From assembly GCF_030272615.1 (NCBI RefSeq), contig NC_081409.1:531337791-531401790 (forward strand): a stretch of 64,000 nucleotides of DNA, given 5' to 3'. This document shows, one piece after another, positions 1 through 11,909 of the stretch. Source of the DNA: Cryptomeria japonica. Its lineage: Eukaryota; Streptophyta; Pinopsida; Cupressales; Cupressaceae. The stretch's first letter is position 1. Every line of letters starts with the position of its first letter. The notes under the pieces were generated by a model. The model made no database searches and was not told the DNA's origin. It worked only from the letters and a program-made list of their open reading frames with translations. The translations under genes were made by a program, and so were the position numbers.

Positions 1-3000
1 CCCACACTTTCCTATCAGCTTACTGCCATGAGCGCCAAGTATTCTTTTATTGTGACTACCGTAGGAGACGGGTAAAGATTGTTGCATCTTTGTCATAATA
101 ATCTATCCTTAATATCACAACATGCTGAGCTCAACCCTCATGGGAGCCCATTTACTCCACATGCTGTAATAATAACATCGAATGAAGACAAATGACATAA
201 TCACCTGCATCTACACAAGGAAACAAACAATATTAAATAAAATATGATGAAGCTTAGAGGCTTCCATTGAGGATCTTATAGCACTCTTATGACATTGCAC
301 TACCTTTTTGTTCTCTGTTTTTTGTATAACTTGTTCAATGCTCTATCAGGATGGATTATGCATTTTCTGATGTATAAGATGTGTATAGTGATCCCAGGCT
401 CTAACATCTCTCTTCTATTCACTTGTAGGTATCCAGGGACAGCGGAGCAACACACAGGAGAATTCGACCAAATTCAACAAGCGACCTTCAGGGTTCGTCA
501 TTCCAAACAATAACGGATCCCTATCCACTTCTTATGATTTTTCCTTTCTTGTTCATCAAATGTATAGTCTATTTTTATATAGCATAGAATAAGTTAATCC
601 CACGGCTTGCGTGGGAAACTATACACTTGTAATTGAATTTATGAATAAAGAGAGCAAATTTCATATACTGTTGTAAACTCTTGCTTCTTGTAAACACTTG
701 CATGGTATTCATTTGGTAGCATCTCTCTTGCATGACAACCTGAACATAATCAGATGTGCACTTTTAGTCTTTTAGTGCAACCACTATCCCAGCTCTACCT
801 AATTGAGCTGGAAGCGAAATTTAGGTAAAAGTTCCATTTGCAAATGTTACATGGATTTGATGAGTTATCATGTTACTGGCGATATTGCTATGTGACCCCA
901 ATTGAGGAATGATTACTTATGTTTCAATTATATTATATTATATATGTATGCCTAGGTATTGTATGTTTTGGTTGATGCAGGTACAGGGCATCGACTCCAT
1001 CTGGCTCCATAGTTCTGAGCGTGCCCATATCCCCGACGATGGTTACAAGAGATAGCACATTGGCCATTCATGTGACCTAGCCCTAGCCATCATTCCTAAT
1101 TTGGACGATACCCCTAATTGCACATATTTGTACCATCGGTTACCATTTAGGTAATGTCCAGTCATCCTATTGCATATTTGTGAAAGACTAGTAAAGACTG
1201 TTGTGCATAGTTGGTCTTATGTGAATTGTAGTTATTTAATGTGCATATAGTAATGGTATTTTAATATTGCTATGTTGACTTAATATTTCAATGTGCACCA
1301 TGCCTCATGTATTTAATTTAAAGTGATTAGAATATTTTCCCTTGGGGTCATTTTGGAGTTAGTAGGTTTTATAGTTTTAATTTGGTTTTATTATTATTTT
1401 TATCTCCCACTCCAAAAGTGAGCTTATAATTAGTTTTGAGAGCTCGTTTTCACACAGTTTTACTTTCCATGGTTTTTGCTCTCAAAACCCTACTTCTTGG
1501 GGAACTTGGTTGGTTTAGTATGGGAGATTGGGTTGGGGAAATTTTGCGGGCGATGGCTCAAAAGAATTGGATTGGGAATCTCCATAGGCTGTTCGGAAAT
1601 CTCTCCCAAATGCGGTATGTGTGGTGTGTTCTTTCAGTTTGATATTTTCTCCCAACTTGAGGTACCAACTCTTGTCTCCCTCTATTATTGCTCAGTTCAA
1701 ATGGTTTCGATTTGTGTTCAGTAGCTTGTAGAATGTTTTTGAGCAATCTTTCATTTGTATTTGATCAATTGGATGTGTATGTAGATGATTCAATCAATTT
1801 TTGAAAACAATGGTTTTTCGAAGAGAAATGTTGTCCAAATTTTTGTGGGATGGGTGAAATAGTCTTTCAATCATGTTTTTGGGGCGCCATGTAGTAGTTT
1901 TCAAATGGGTGTCCTTCAAATTTTGCTTTCCCCCTTCCATTTTTGTCAAATTGATGCTTCTGAGAACCTAACAAGGCAAAAGGGCGCATCTGCCATGCTA
2001 ATGCACATCTGCCAAAGCAGTGATGTGCATCTAATGTGTAGGGTGGCGCATTTGATTAGCAGCTTGGCACATTTGACTAGATTTAATTTGTAGCTTACGT
2101 TTGCACCTGTTTGGCCTGTAGGTTACTTTCTAAGGCCTAATTGACCTTGATGAGAGTGATTTGTGATAGTTTAAGTATGATTCTATGTTGTGGCACGAAG
2201 ATTTGTGTGTAACCTTGATTTGGGATCGATTGGGATCCGTTCTTGTGGTATTTTCACTAATTGAGTGTGCTATGGTTATGTGTGCACATGGCATTGTAAA
2301 TGTGAATACTATTTGATATGTATTGAGGATTTTGGGCTAAAGTATATGTCTTGCATATTGGTATCTAGTCATTAGTTTCATGTTTTGGATTTCTTGAGCC
2401 TAGGTAGGTAATAGGGCCAATGATGGGAGTGGTGTCCAATGGATGTCGGGGCACAAAGGGGCCACCAGGATAACTCATTGGGAATTTTAGTAATCAAGTG
2501 GAAACTAATGACACATTAACAAAATGAACCAAGATAAAGTGGATGCTCCTCGCATGCCTTGAGTGCTCGTATAGACTAAGGATGAGTTGGGAAGGCCTGG
2601 TCGTCTATGGGCATTGATCTAGCATGATTGGGTCTCCTCGTCTATATGAGAGGACTACTCAATTCCGTGTGAGCCATCCCTTTGAGCTATGCGATGACAC
2701 TCCCCTCTCTTGTTCTCTATGTACCTTGCCCTGTAGATATGAGTAGCACCTGGAAGATGATATGCCTTCCATGTTGATAGTACTCTTTTATGGATGTATG
2801 TGGACTTCTCATATGTTGGCCTTTGGCCTTATTGCCTCCTGATGATTGGTTGACGAGTGGACTCCTTCTTGATACTCTGATGTCACTCTTCCTTGTTGAG
2901 AACACTATTATTGGTTCATGTGATTGACTGCTTGAGGTTTTGGCCTTACCATCTTTTACCTTGATGTGGATTATGTTCTCATTGTTGATGTGCTTCATGT

Positions 3001-3131
3001 TGAGTGTTGCTTTATGTTTACTCTTGTGTGGGCCTATTACTCCCCTTGCATGTGTATATGATTGTTCAAGTCGTGTGGCTATCTCCATGAGCACAATGGG
3101 GTGGACCTACAGGTTCCACATGATCGGGTGG
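1..3131. other. Unassigned repeat-like DNA, no gene recognised
   Basis: AT-rich sequence with only short chance ORFs. I recognise no protein, tRNA or rRNA. Short stretches such as the pyrimidine-AG before 430 and before 981 resemble splice acceptors, but no coding exon follows that I can name. The right part (about 2400-3131) reads like the inside of an old retroelement into which solo LTR J was later inserted. Confidence 0.4.
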
Positions 3132-3136
3132 CATTG

Positions 3137-4715
3137 TGTCATGTCCCCTCCTTGATTGTTATATATATCCTAAATGAGGCAAGTATTACTATTGATTAAT
3201 ATAATGATCAACAACGAATGATTATTTGAAGTTTATTTATTTATTAAATAAATTATTTAATTAATATATATTAATATTTATTCTTGAAATGTGATAAAGT
3301 CAATTATTAAAATGATGTTAATATATTAAATAATGTTAAAAGATGAAATGAATTATTAAATAATATTAATATATTAAATAAAATTAATATATGAAATAAA
3401 CTATTAGAAAATGTTAATATATTTAAATATATTAAAAGATGGAAATATGAATTATTAAATGAACATATTTAATATTACATGAAATGTGGTTTGTATAAGA
3501 TTAAGATTAAGTGCATTCTTCGAGAGTTAGACACCACGGGTTTTCCCCTCCAACCCCCCCCCGCAGGAAGTGATGGGACGGGAGTCGCAGCCTAGGCTGC
3601 GACTACCGTCACACCCCTTCCCTCGGAAAGGAAGTGGTGGGATGGGAGTCGCAGCCTGGGCTACGACTACCGTCACACCCCTTCCCACGAAAGGGACCCC
3701 TTGGAGGGACACGACCATCCCCCTCCACGGGTACATAACAAGACAACCGCAGAGACCGTAAGGGGGGCACAGAGAATAGGAAAAAGGAAAGGACTTCAAT
3801 CTAAACTGCGGACTTCAATCTGCAGACGGCGACTACGGTTTACGAACTTCAACAGTAGGCTGTGATCTGCGTACAGGTAAGAGGTGTTATGAGTCATAAG
3901 GTACATATGTGTGTAGACATGTGTGCCACACACACACATATATATTAATGCATATTTATGAATATATATATTACTAAATGTTTACTTATATGTATGTGGC
4001 AATAAATATAGGTATCCATGCAGAATATTTATGTATATCTAGGATCAATATAAAGGATTAAAGAATATGTAAATGTAGACGTAAATTATGGAATGGAAAA
4101 TGATAATGAATCGTAAAATGTAATATGAATAATGTGACTATATGATGGAGGCTATAGGGAGGAAATTCCCTTAGCCTAATGGAGGGATTATGATAATCCC
4201 TAGTAGGCAATATATACTGAGTATCTATATGCATATATGTTATGGCTTGGTTGACAAAGTTCATCCAACAAGAGACGGATCTGGTCGGTCCTCTCTGGTA
4301 GACTTGGATGATGAGATGCATCATCCAAGGCAAGGAATTGATCATATATGATGGTCTTCCTTGGTATGGTTTGGGTGTAAGAAATTACATCCAAGACAAG
4401 AATCGAAATAACCTTCGATTTCCTGGTATGGCTTGGCTGTAATAAATTACATCCAAGACAGGAATCGAATTAACCTTCGATTTCCTGGTATGGCTTGGAA
4501 CCAAGATGGGTTCCAAGAAGGCGAGCTTCACAGCCACCTAAGGACATGTCCCAGTACTGCACTCGTATCCTTTTTATTAAATAAGAATTGAGATTAGTGT
4601 TAATTAAGTAATTGAAGTTTAATTGCAAGTTAGATTAGTTATATATATATATATTTGTTGTATTCTAACAATCTGTTTTGCAGGACAGTGATCTCTAACT
4701 AGTAGGGTCATTACA
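3137..4715 (+). mobile_element. Solo LTR J, TGTCATGTCCCC..ATTACA, TSD CATTG
   Basis: A 1.58-kb unit starts TGTCATGTCCCC and ends GGGTCATTACA. It is flanked by the perfect 5-bp target duplication CATTG (3132-3136 and 4716-4720). The ends are imperfect inverted repeats of about 12 bp, as also seen in elements I, L and N of this window. No second copy and no PBS or PPT lies next to it, so it is best read as a solo LTR left by recombination; strand is assigned only by the TG..CA reading. Inside are a very AT-rich 5' part (3180-3480), a 64-bp tandem duplication, and diverged direct repeats around 4330-4510 with the motif TTCGATTTCCTGGTATGG. Confidence 0.8.
3565..3692. repeat. 64-bp tandem duplication in solo LTR J
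   Basis: Two head-to-tail units (3565-3628 and 3629-3692), each with AGTCGCAGCC, CGACTACCGTCACACC and a CCTTCCC end. The first unit contains the perfect 20-bp palindrome GTCGCAGCCTAGGCTGCGAC at 3584-3603; the second copy has decayed from it. Confidence 0.8.
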
Positions 4716-4720
4716 CATTG

Positions 4721-6101
4721 CCAACCACCATTGGGGATCGGACGACTTGGTTCATGAACGAATCGATGGATTCTACCTCCTTCCTCGGCACTGGATTCTT
4801 CTCATTATCTTCTCTTTCTTGTATGATGTAATCATTTGTATATTGAAGCATGTATTGTATCATCAATCATGTATGTATTAAACACTCCAATTGGAGATGG
4901 ATGTAATTAATATGGTATGGATAAGTATTGCTTCCTGTGTGCCGATGTTGGTATCGGACAGTGGACACTATCTATGCTATTGTATCTTTATTATTTTTTG
5001 ATATATCATGTTGTTATCGTAGGAACATTTCAATTGGTGTTTTAAAATGAATGTAGATGTGTTTGGTTTAGTGTTGGAGGTTAATTTAGTCATCTCCTGG
5101 TTGGACATGAGTTATTGACCCAATCTTGGATGCGTTGCTAAGGTAGTGACATCAGGGAGCCCTTAGAGGTGACTTGAGTTAACTCAGTTGGAGTTTCTAG
5201 AGTTTAGGCTCCCGCATGTGCATAGTTGGTTAACAAATAGATGACTTTATCTAGAGGTTGAGCGTTATACTTGTATGTGTTACGCATGATGACACTTAAT
5301 TACTTCAAAAAAAAAAATCCATGCATTTCTTGTATATTATGCTCTTATCCTCTAGGGTTCCTTGGCAGGGCGTTACACACACTCTCCAAAAATCTTGGAG
5401 AATCCACCAAAAGTTAGGATTCACTTTGAAAAGTGGCATAAGAGTCCTCTAGATCACATGAGCTCATCACCAACATCAAACATCCCTCTGACAAGATTTA
5501 TGGTCACTAGGAAAGCCGAAGCTCACTACAATGTTGAAGTGACCAAAAATGGGGACATTACATCCTTCTAGCTCTATCAACTCTCTGACAAAATGCCTAT
5601 AAACCAAAACGGAAAATTTGCAATGTTAAGGAAAAATTTGTGAGGGTCAAAACAATTTCTAATAAATATATTGCATATTCTCTATCCTACCAATTGTTTG
5701 TCTATCAAAGACAAGCTTACAAAATCATGAATGTAGTTAAATAAAAGTAGCATCAGTTACTTTTCACCTAAAGAAACCTCAAGATTTCTATGTCTTTCAA
5801 AAAATGTAATAATAGTTAAGGTTTAGACTAGAAAATATCTACTTTGGGTCAGTTCCATGTCTATCTTAAACTCTCTCCTACTTGCTCACCTAGTAACAAA
5901 ACTAATTATGAGGTGATGAATTAATCTTTTCCTCATTATTGTCATTAAAGAAAACTGTTAATTTGTCAATTTATTTCTTTTAAATTTTTCAGATTCCATG
6001 CCATTTTGATACAAGTATTCCAGTTGGATACAAATAAATTCAGGAAGACACAAAATTTATCACATCCATTGAAATTTCAACTAGAATCTGAAACATAACA
6101 G
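4721..6101. other. Unassigned DNA; probable right end of an older LTR at 5377
   Basis: No gene recognised. The sequence CAGGGCGTTACA ending at 5377 looks like the 3' terminus of a plant LTR, but I could not find a matching left end or target duplication. J may be nested in that older element. 5378-6101 shows nothing I can name. Confidence 0.35.
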
Positions 6102-6308
6102 TCAAAATGAAAATTTGAAGCTTTTGGATAAACTTGTGTAGAAGTTATTTGCATTGAAGTTTAGGATCGCGCTACATTATCCTTCATCAAGATGAGATAA
6201 TTCTCTTGCCCATATAATCCTGATAAAGGATCACACAGTGTCATCTGAAATGTCAATGTTGAAAAATACCAGACAGTTTTATCAAAAAGCTTCAAATTTT
6301 CATTTTGA
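6102..6308. mobile_element. Foldback (MITE-like) element with about 30-bp inverted ends
   Basis: The left arm (6102-6132, TCAAAATGAAAATTTGAAGC...) and right arm (6279-6308) are inverted repeats with one or two mismatches around a core of about 145 bp. The core contains a second inverted pair built around GGATAATG/GATCC..TATCAGGAT, weakly like the core of the foldback element at 10461-10682. No coding capacity. I could not define a target duplication. Confidence 0.55.
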
Positions 6309-6751
6309 TGGACTATGAAAACCCAATGTTTCTAATATAAGAATCAAGACAATACTTAAAAGTCTAACAAGTGAGAGAAGCCACCCAGAACTCAACATGG
6401 TACAACTTCAAATACGTGAGGCAGAGTTAATTAAGCAAAATCGATACATTGGTCACTATTACAGATCTTCTGACAAATACAACATTCAAAGTTATTATAA
6501 CATAGACACCAAACTCAGAGTGCTGTCTTGACTGGGACCGAAAAAGTTACTTAATCCTTAATATATACCTTTTGGGGGGGAAAGCTTTTGATGAGGAAGG
6601 ATATAAAAAGTAAAAATAGCATGCCATTTGTGCACAAAATAAAACAGAACGGTTTCACAAATAATCTCTCCTTTAAATTAAATATTATATACAAATTTTG
6701 GTATTTGAAACAATTAAACATGTTTCATAAAATAATTTTTTCCTTTGGACC

Positions 6752-8054
6752 TGTTGGAAATATTGTGTTGTCATTGATGTCAAAGCAAGATAGGTTATCA
6801 TTGATGCATGTTGTCATTGATGTTAAAGAAAAAATTAGTTTGTTGTTGTCAAATGAAATTAGAGATTTAAATTAATATTCATATCATCACCTTCTTGCTG
6901 GCTGACCATAGTTTGATACAAGTTAAAAAAGGCCAATAAATAAGTTTATTATTAGGGAGGCCGACCCCCTTCCTTATTAGTAAAGGCAAGTTTCATTTAG
7001 AATGGGCCGACCTCATGAATGGTGCCCAGGTCAATTATTAATTGGCTTTATTTGTATGCTGGCCGACCTCCCCCTAATAGGTGATTTGAAGATTAAACTA
7101 AAATGTATTTGTTTTATTTCGAGGTCAACCTCCTTCAATAAGTCGCAACTTTTTGGCGTGATATAAAAGGAGATGATGTGGAAGGAAATAACAAGCAGAA
7201 TTACAATGATATGTCAGTTCAATTAAGAGTAGACCTAAGAGCAGAAAATTATGAAGAGTCTTTCAGATCCATATTGAAGAATATATGCAGCCCTTATATG
7301 AAGAATAAATGCAGATGTATATGAAGAATATGTGTAAATACTTATGAAGAATAAATGCAGTCTTGTATGAAGAATTAGTGCAGATGTATATGAAGTACAT
7401 GTGCAAATACTTGTGAAGAATTCATTGCAAATTTGTAGCAGACATTATGCCTGATTTGGAGCAGGTTTGGGTCAGAATTTGGAGCATACCTTGGTGCAAT
7501 CAATACATCATTTTTGAGCAATCATAAAGGCCATTCATCACATCAATTTTATTGCAGACCTTGAGCAGAGATATAAGACAGATTTGGAGCAAAGATTAAG
7601 GCAGAATTGAAGCAAAAATAACTGAAGTTTTGGAGCAGATATTGCAGAGGTTGGTGCCTTCCAATTCAGAAGAAATTGGTGTCTCTTACTGAGTTGGCGC
7701 TCAATTGTGGGGGTTGGTGCCTACAAATTGTGGAGATTGGTGTTTCCAGTAGGTTGGTGCCTATGAATTAAGGGGATTGGTGTCTCCTGTGGGTTGGTGC
7801 CTATGAAGTTTGTAAGACAATTTTATATAAGCAATATTTTGCCATGGTTTTCTTCGATAAGGGTTTCCATGTAAATCGTGTGTTCTTCTTGTTACTGATA
7901 TTGTGCAATTGATGTTATTGTGATTGTTAAGCTGGAAAAGTAAAAGATTTTATTATACTGATTCAGCCCGCAATTTTCCTATGGCCATTTTAATAGAATA
8001 TTGTGATGCTAAGAAAATAATGCAACAACTTTGAATTTTCTTCTCTCTGCATCA
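6752..8054 (+). mobile_element. Probable Copia-type solo LTR (O)
   Basis: Starts TGTTGGAAATATTGTG and is followed by TTGTCATTGATGTCAAAG, the look of many plant Copia LTR starts. It ends CTCTCTGCATCA about 60 bp before a DUR3 exon. A TATA box (GATATAAAAGG, 7160-7170) sits about 400 bp in. The transcribed part holds two internal repeat blocks: GAAGAAT..TGCAG repeats at 7260-7440 and GGTTGGTGCCTATGAA repeats at 7640-7810. The flanking five bases (GGACC and GTAAG) do not match, so the exact ends or the solo-LTR status are less certain than for J, K and L. Confidence 0.55.
7160..7170 (+). promoter_or_regulatory. TATA box of putative LTR O
   Basis: GATATAAAAGG in the middle of the putative LTR, at the usual U3/R position. 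Motif match only. Confidence 0.45.
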
Positions 8055-8116
8055 GTAAGACAATCCCTCCAAAATTAGCTCAAGCAAATGAAGGAAATCA
8101 GAGATTAGTAAATTAC

Positions 8117-8355
8117 ATGAATAACATTGTAAGAAGCAACACAGCACCACCCTTTCCCATAAGAGCTATTGCTGTAGCAGGTGGCACCAGTCCATGCTTA
8201 GCCTCAGTTGCTGTCAATGGAAGATCAAGAGCTACAGCACCAAGGCCTAATGATGTTGCCAATGAAAATGGAATAGCAAACCAAACAAGACCTCCTAGCA
8301 AGTAACCTTTGTGGGCAGAGGATGGCCGTGCTGCTATAGCACTGACCCAATATCC
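8117..8355 (-). CDS. DUR3: DUR3 urea/H+ symporter, internal exon (3' of two seen)
   Basis: DUR3 is the high-affinity urea:proton symporter of the sodium:solute symporter superfamily in the plant plasma membrane. This exon encodes about 80 residues from [13 protein letters not shown] through [18 protein letters not shown] to [16 protein letters not shown] and LLLTMLF, which I recognise as the middle of plant DUR3, with two hydrophobic segments. It opens after a good acceptor (TTTTGCAG before 8355) and closes at a GT donor (8116-8115) in phase 2, splitting the Met codon AT|G. No stop or frameshift is seen. The next exon should begin G GCA for the conserved A-V-T-S-A-G stretch; I did not find it between here and position 1. 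Whether the gene is complete and active cannot be told from the window. Confidence 0.88.
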
Positions 8356-8699
8356 CTGCAAAATACAGACTATCCTGAGAATTTTGTGCTAAAAAGTAAA
8401 ATATGTTTACATTCAAATTATCAACATAAATTTCACAAAACCCAACACCTACAATGAAGAGTTAAGATGTCCTGCAATTGTGTTTCCTATCTTGGATGAT
8501 ACTGATATAATCCTTTCATATTGTAAAGTACAGAATAAAATCAGATGATTCCTGATATGCATGTACAAGTTAATATATCCTGCTATAATGATTCCTACTC
8601 ACAGAAAACAATAATTTCCAAATTCTTCAGATTAAAAGATAAATTTCAGAAGCCTTCAATCTATGCTCAAGTGTGAAATTTCAAGGATCAGATTCTTAC

Positions 8700-8967
8700 G
8701 TTGTCCACGAAGACAGTACCAAAGTTGCCAACAATATTTATGATGCCAAAAACAAGGCCCCCAGTACTTAACATGGTGAGGTATGAACCTCCATTATTTC
8801 CACTTACAGGACCACATGCCTGCCCTTCATGTGACAATGGTTCTCTGCAGTTCCTTGTTTTGCTTGCCACCATAAGAAGTTTTTCATACACAATCTTTGG
8901 ACTCCCCAGCTGAGAGCTCGATGTATACACTAAATATATAAATACCACCAAAACTACGTGAACTGCC
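8700..8967 (-). CDS. DUR3: DUR3 urea/H+ symporter, internal exon (5' of two seen)
   Basis: Encodes 89 residues: a transmembrane segment ([17 protein letters not shown]), a loop with [10 protein letters not shown], and the transporter core [21 protein letters not shown]. This lies directly before the residues of the next exon in plant DUR3 proteins, at roughly residues 250-340 of a ~700-residue family protein. The acceptor is TTTGGATAG before 8967 (phase 2) and the donor GTAAGA follows AAC at 8700 (phase 0). The intron to the next exon is 344 bp (8356-8699). Reading frame and splice sites are intact. Upstream exons were not found in 9.0-15.5 kb; they may lie beyond the large transposon block, or this may be a duplicated fragment. 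Confidence 0.88.
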
Positions 8968-10190
8968 CTATCCAAAGTGCAAATTGTTAGTATCAATGCC
9001 TCTGAACTAGGAATGTAAACATAATGTATTGATGCACTTATAAATTGCAGTGCAATTGGTATTGCTATGGAGTGGAATAGAATGGAAAACATTGATTTCA
9101 TATGCAGGAAAGCAAGACTAAGACATGTAAACTAAAAGCTTTGTTAACTTAGAAAGAATTCTATCCTCTATTTCTTTTCTAAGTTTTATTATGACTTTTC
9201 TTCTCATTTATCTCAATTCTTTATGAAGGAAACCAAATTGTTTCTCAAAGTGAAAAAATAAAATCCTCATTCAGAAAAAGGCATAAACCACATGATCTAT
9301 CATTTCTGCCTCCTCCGAGAGGTGGAAACTGAGAAATGTTTTACTTTTAGATGTCCTATTCACTATGACATCTGGGAGAGATACTGCTGTCTATAGAGAA
9401 ACTTGAGTAATTTTTCTCCTCTTTCATGATATATCTTGATCAGAGGTGCTTGGCCCTATTGCTTTGGGAGGCTATCATTCTGAAGCATAGATTCTTCAAA
9501 GCAACCCCAAGAGTTGTCAAGTTGTTACCTTATTGTTTTAAACTTTTTCCCAGTCAAATTAGATAGCATTCCCTTCATCAACTACTGATTCCAATCTTTC
9601 AATTAGATCAACAAAATCTTTATGCAAATCAAGGAATGAAGCAATGCCCATATTCCAACATGATAAATACCTAGAAACAAGATATTGATATTTCTTCTGC
9701 AATATAAATCTGGAATTTCAACACCATTACATAGCACATTAAGAAATCATCGTGATGGAATGGTCTTGTGGTATGGCATTCTAAGAGAATCCCTACGAGG
9801 CCTGCATAGTGTAAACTGTAAGGAGCATAAGTCTGTTTTGTGAATACCAAATGATAGTGTCTGGTACGATTGGGCAGACTGATCACTTGGAGGAACATGG
9901 TAGATTTACTGCACTTGAAAGTGATGTGAATGTATAGTAATTGAATTTCTTGGATTTGTAGGTTAATGGAAAAGATCAAGTTACAATTCAATAATAAAAT
10001 AATGATGTGATTGTATAGAAACTCAATATCTTGGATTTGTAGGTTAATAGACAAGATCAAGCTAAGAAACAATAATAAAATCAAGGGCCAGCAACATGAA
10101 AGGTCTTCCTTTCATCAGCCTAAACACAAACTGAGAGTGGCAGATCACTGGTATCTATCAGTCATTGGGAATTTGGCATCCATATTCAGC
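8968..10190. other. Intron-like or intergenic DNA, no gene recognised
   Basis: Lies upstream of the DUR3 exons on their strand, so probably intron. A repeated segment with TTGGATTTGTAGGTTAAT occurs twice (about 9950 and 10034). Nothing else recognisable. Confidence 0.4.
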
Positions 10191-10460
10191 GTATCTGTTA
10201 CATCCCATTTTTGCCCTAGTTATTTTTATGCTACTTTACGCCATGTTATATGTGTGCCCTAGTTTATCTATGCTATATTTGTGAGATGTTTAAGCATGCC
10301 CTAGATTTTTTATGTTGTAAGTTGTAACTAATTGAATGTGCCCTAGATGTTCATGTTTTAACTGAGTAATGATGCCCTTGATGGTATTTGTGCCAGTACG
10401 GTGAAATGAGGACTTACAACGGTTAGATTGATCTTTTGATATTTATCATGATGATATTTA

Positions 10461-10682
10461 AGATATTAATCTACAGTGCTTCCGGATTAGATTGTGTATG
10501 AGTTTTTTTGCATCAACGTTTCGGATCACTCCACGATCCATCATCAGGATGAATAGAGAGCATGCAGAAATGAGAAGATGCTCTCTATTCATCCTGATGA
10601 TGGATCACGGAGTGTGATCCGAAACGTTGATGCAAAAAAACTCATAAACGATCTAATCCGGAAGCACTCTAGATTAATATCT
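10461..10682. mobile_element. 222-bp foldback MITE with about 100-bp arms, TA duplication
   Basis: Left arm AGATATTAATCTACAGTGCT.. and right arm ..GATTAATATCT pair over about 100 bp with few mismatches around a loop of about 15 bases (GCAGAAATGAGAAG). TA flanks both ends (10459-10460, 10683-10684), consistent with a Tc1/mariner-type target. No coding capacity. It lies inside K and is therefore younger than K or was carried in by it. Confidence 0.75.
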
Positions 10683-11878
10683 TATGGATTGTGGAAACTT
10701 GATGTCTGATATTTAAGATGTTTTACTTATGTTAATAATATTTTTGAAATGTCAAAGTTATGACAAGATTTCAGACTAATTGTTTGAACTGGGCCAAGTG
10801 TGTGTAGGAGTTCGTCGCCGTCTGAGAAGGGAGGGGAAGTATCATTAGGTCGGGAGGTAAGGTGAAGAAGAACTTGCACCATCTAAAACCCTAACCCTGA
10901 GTCAGGTAGTCTCATGTTGACCTTGGTAATTTTTCATCCACCGTCACGTAAGTAACCCCAGCTGGTTCGTTCAGAGATTTTAGGGTTTATGACTCTAAGT
11001 CATCGAATGGTTTCCAAGTTAGTTGTTATCATTATTAATAACTCCTGACCTGGTATCATTATTAATTATTAATTTGCAAGGCACAGTAACTCCTATCGTT
11101 TTCTGTTACCAGGTCATGTATTCAGGCTGAACCCTACGAATTTGTTGTTTTCTCCGTCCTTTTTTTTATTTGAGTTCCAAAATATGGTAGATTAAAGGAA
11201 AAGAAGGAAATGCAAAACGTTCTCTGTTATATCTTGTTTCTTTTTTCTGGACTAAGCACAATCTGTGGTAAGAATAATGAAATTGCTGTGAATGTTGTAA
11301 GAGGTTTTAACCTTCTGCAGTTTTAAAGTGAATATACGTCATGTATTTGCCAATTTCCTTCTATTAAATCTGAATAACTTAACTGCTCTTGGATTTTGAG
11401 AAGGGTTTTGTGTATTCTTCAATAAAAGGGAATATATGTATTGTTTTGATAAAATCCTGCTGTTAGCTCCTTTTTTTTTAGCAGTAGAATCTCTGTTTCA
11501 TTAAGAAATTAGAGGGTAACCTGCAACTACCTGAGTTCTTAATTAGGATTTCTATTTGGCATATATCTCTATGTTTATTTGTGAAATAAATTTTCACAGT
11601 TAAAATCCTTAGACTGTAGCAACAGTCATTATGATATTTGAGAGAATTTAAACAAAAACCCTCGAATAAGAACAGTATGACTCATCTCATTTAAATTGAA
11701 GGTCTAATATCTGAGGCAACTGGTAAAACTTAAACAGAAATGAGAATGTATTTGTAGTTGTGTATTTTTGTAAATGTGCAATAACAAGTACTTGCAAGTG
11801 TATATCAGTATGGATTATAACTGGTACACAGCAGAGTTAAACTCTTATGCATCATGCATATTTACAACAATACACGCT

Positions 11879-11906
<28 letters not shown>
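11879..11906. repeat. (TA)14 microsatellite
   Basis: Uninterrupted TA dinucleotide run within element K. Confidence 0.95.

Positions 11907-11909
<3 letters not shown>

Noticed and set aside
4636-4653. Short TA run
   Set aside because: Too short and common to list as a separate repeat.
8113-8305. Plus-strand ORF opposite the DUR3 exon
   Set aside because: Antisense shadow of the conserved coding exon.
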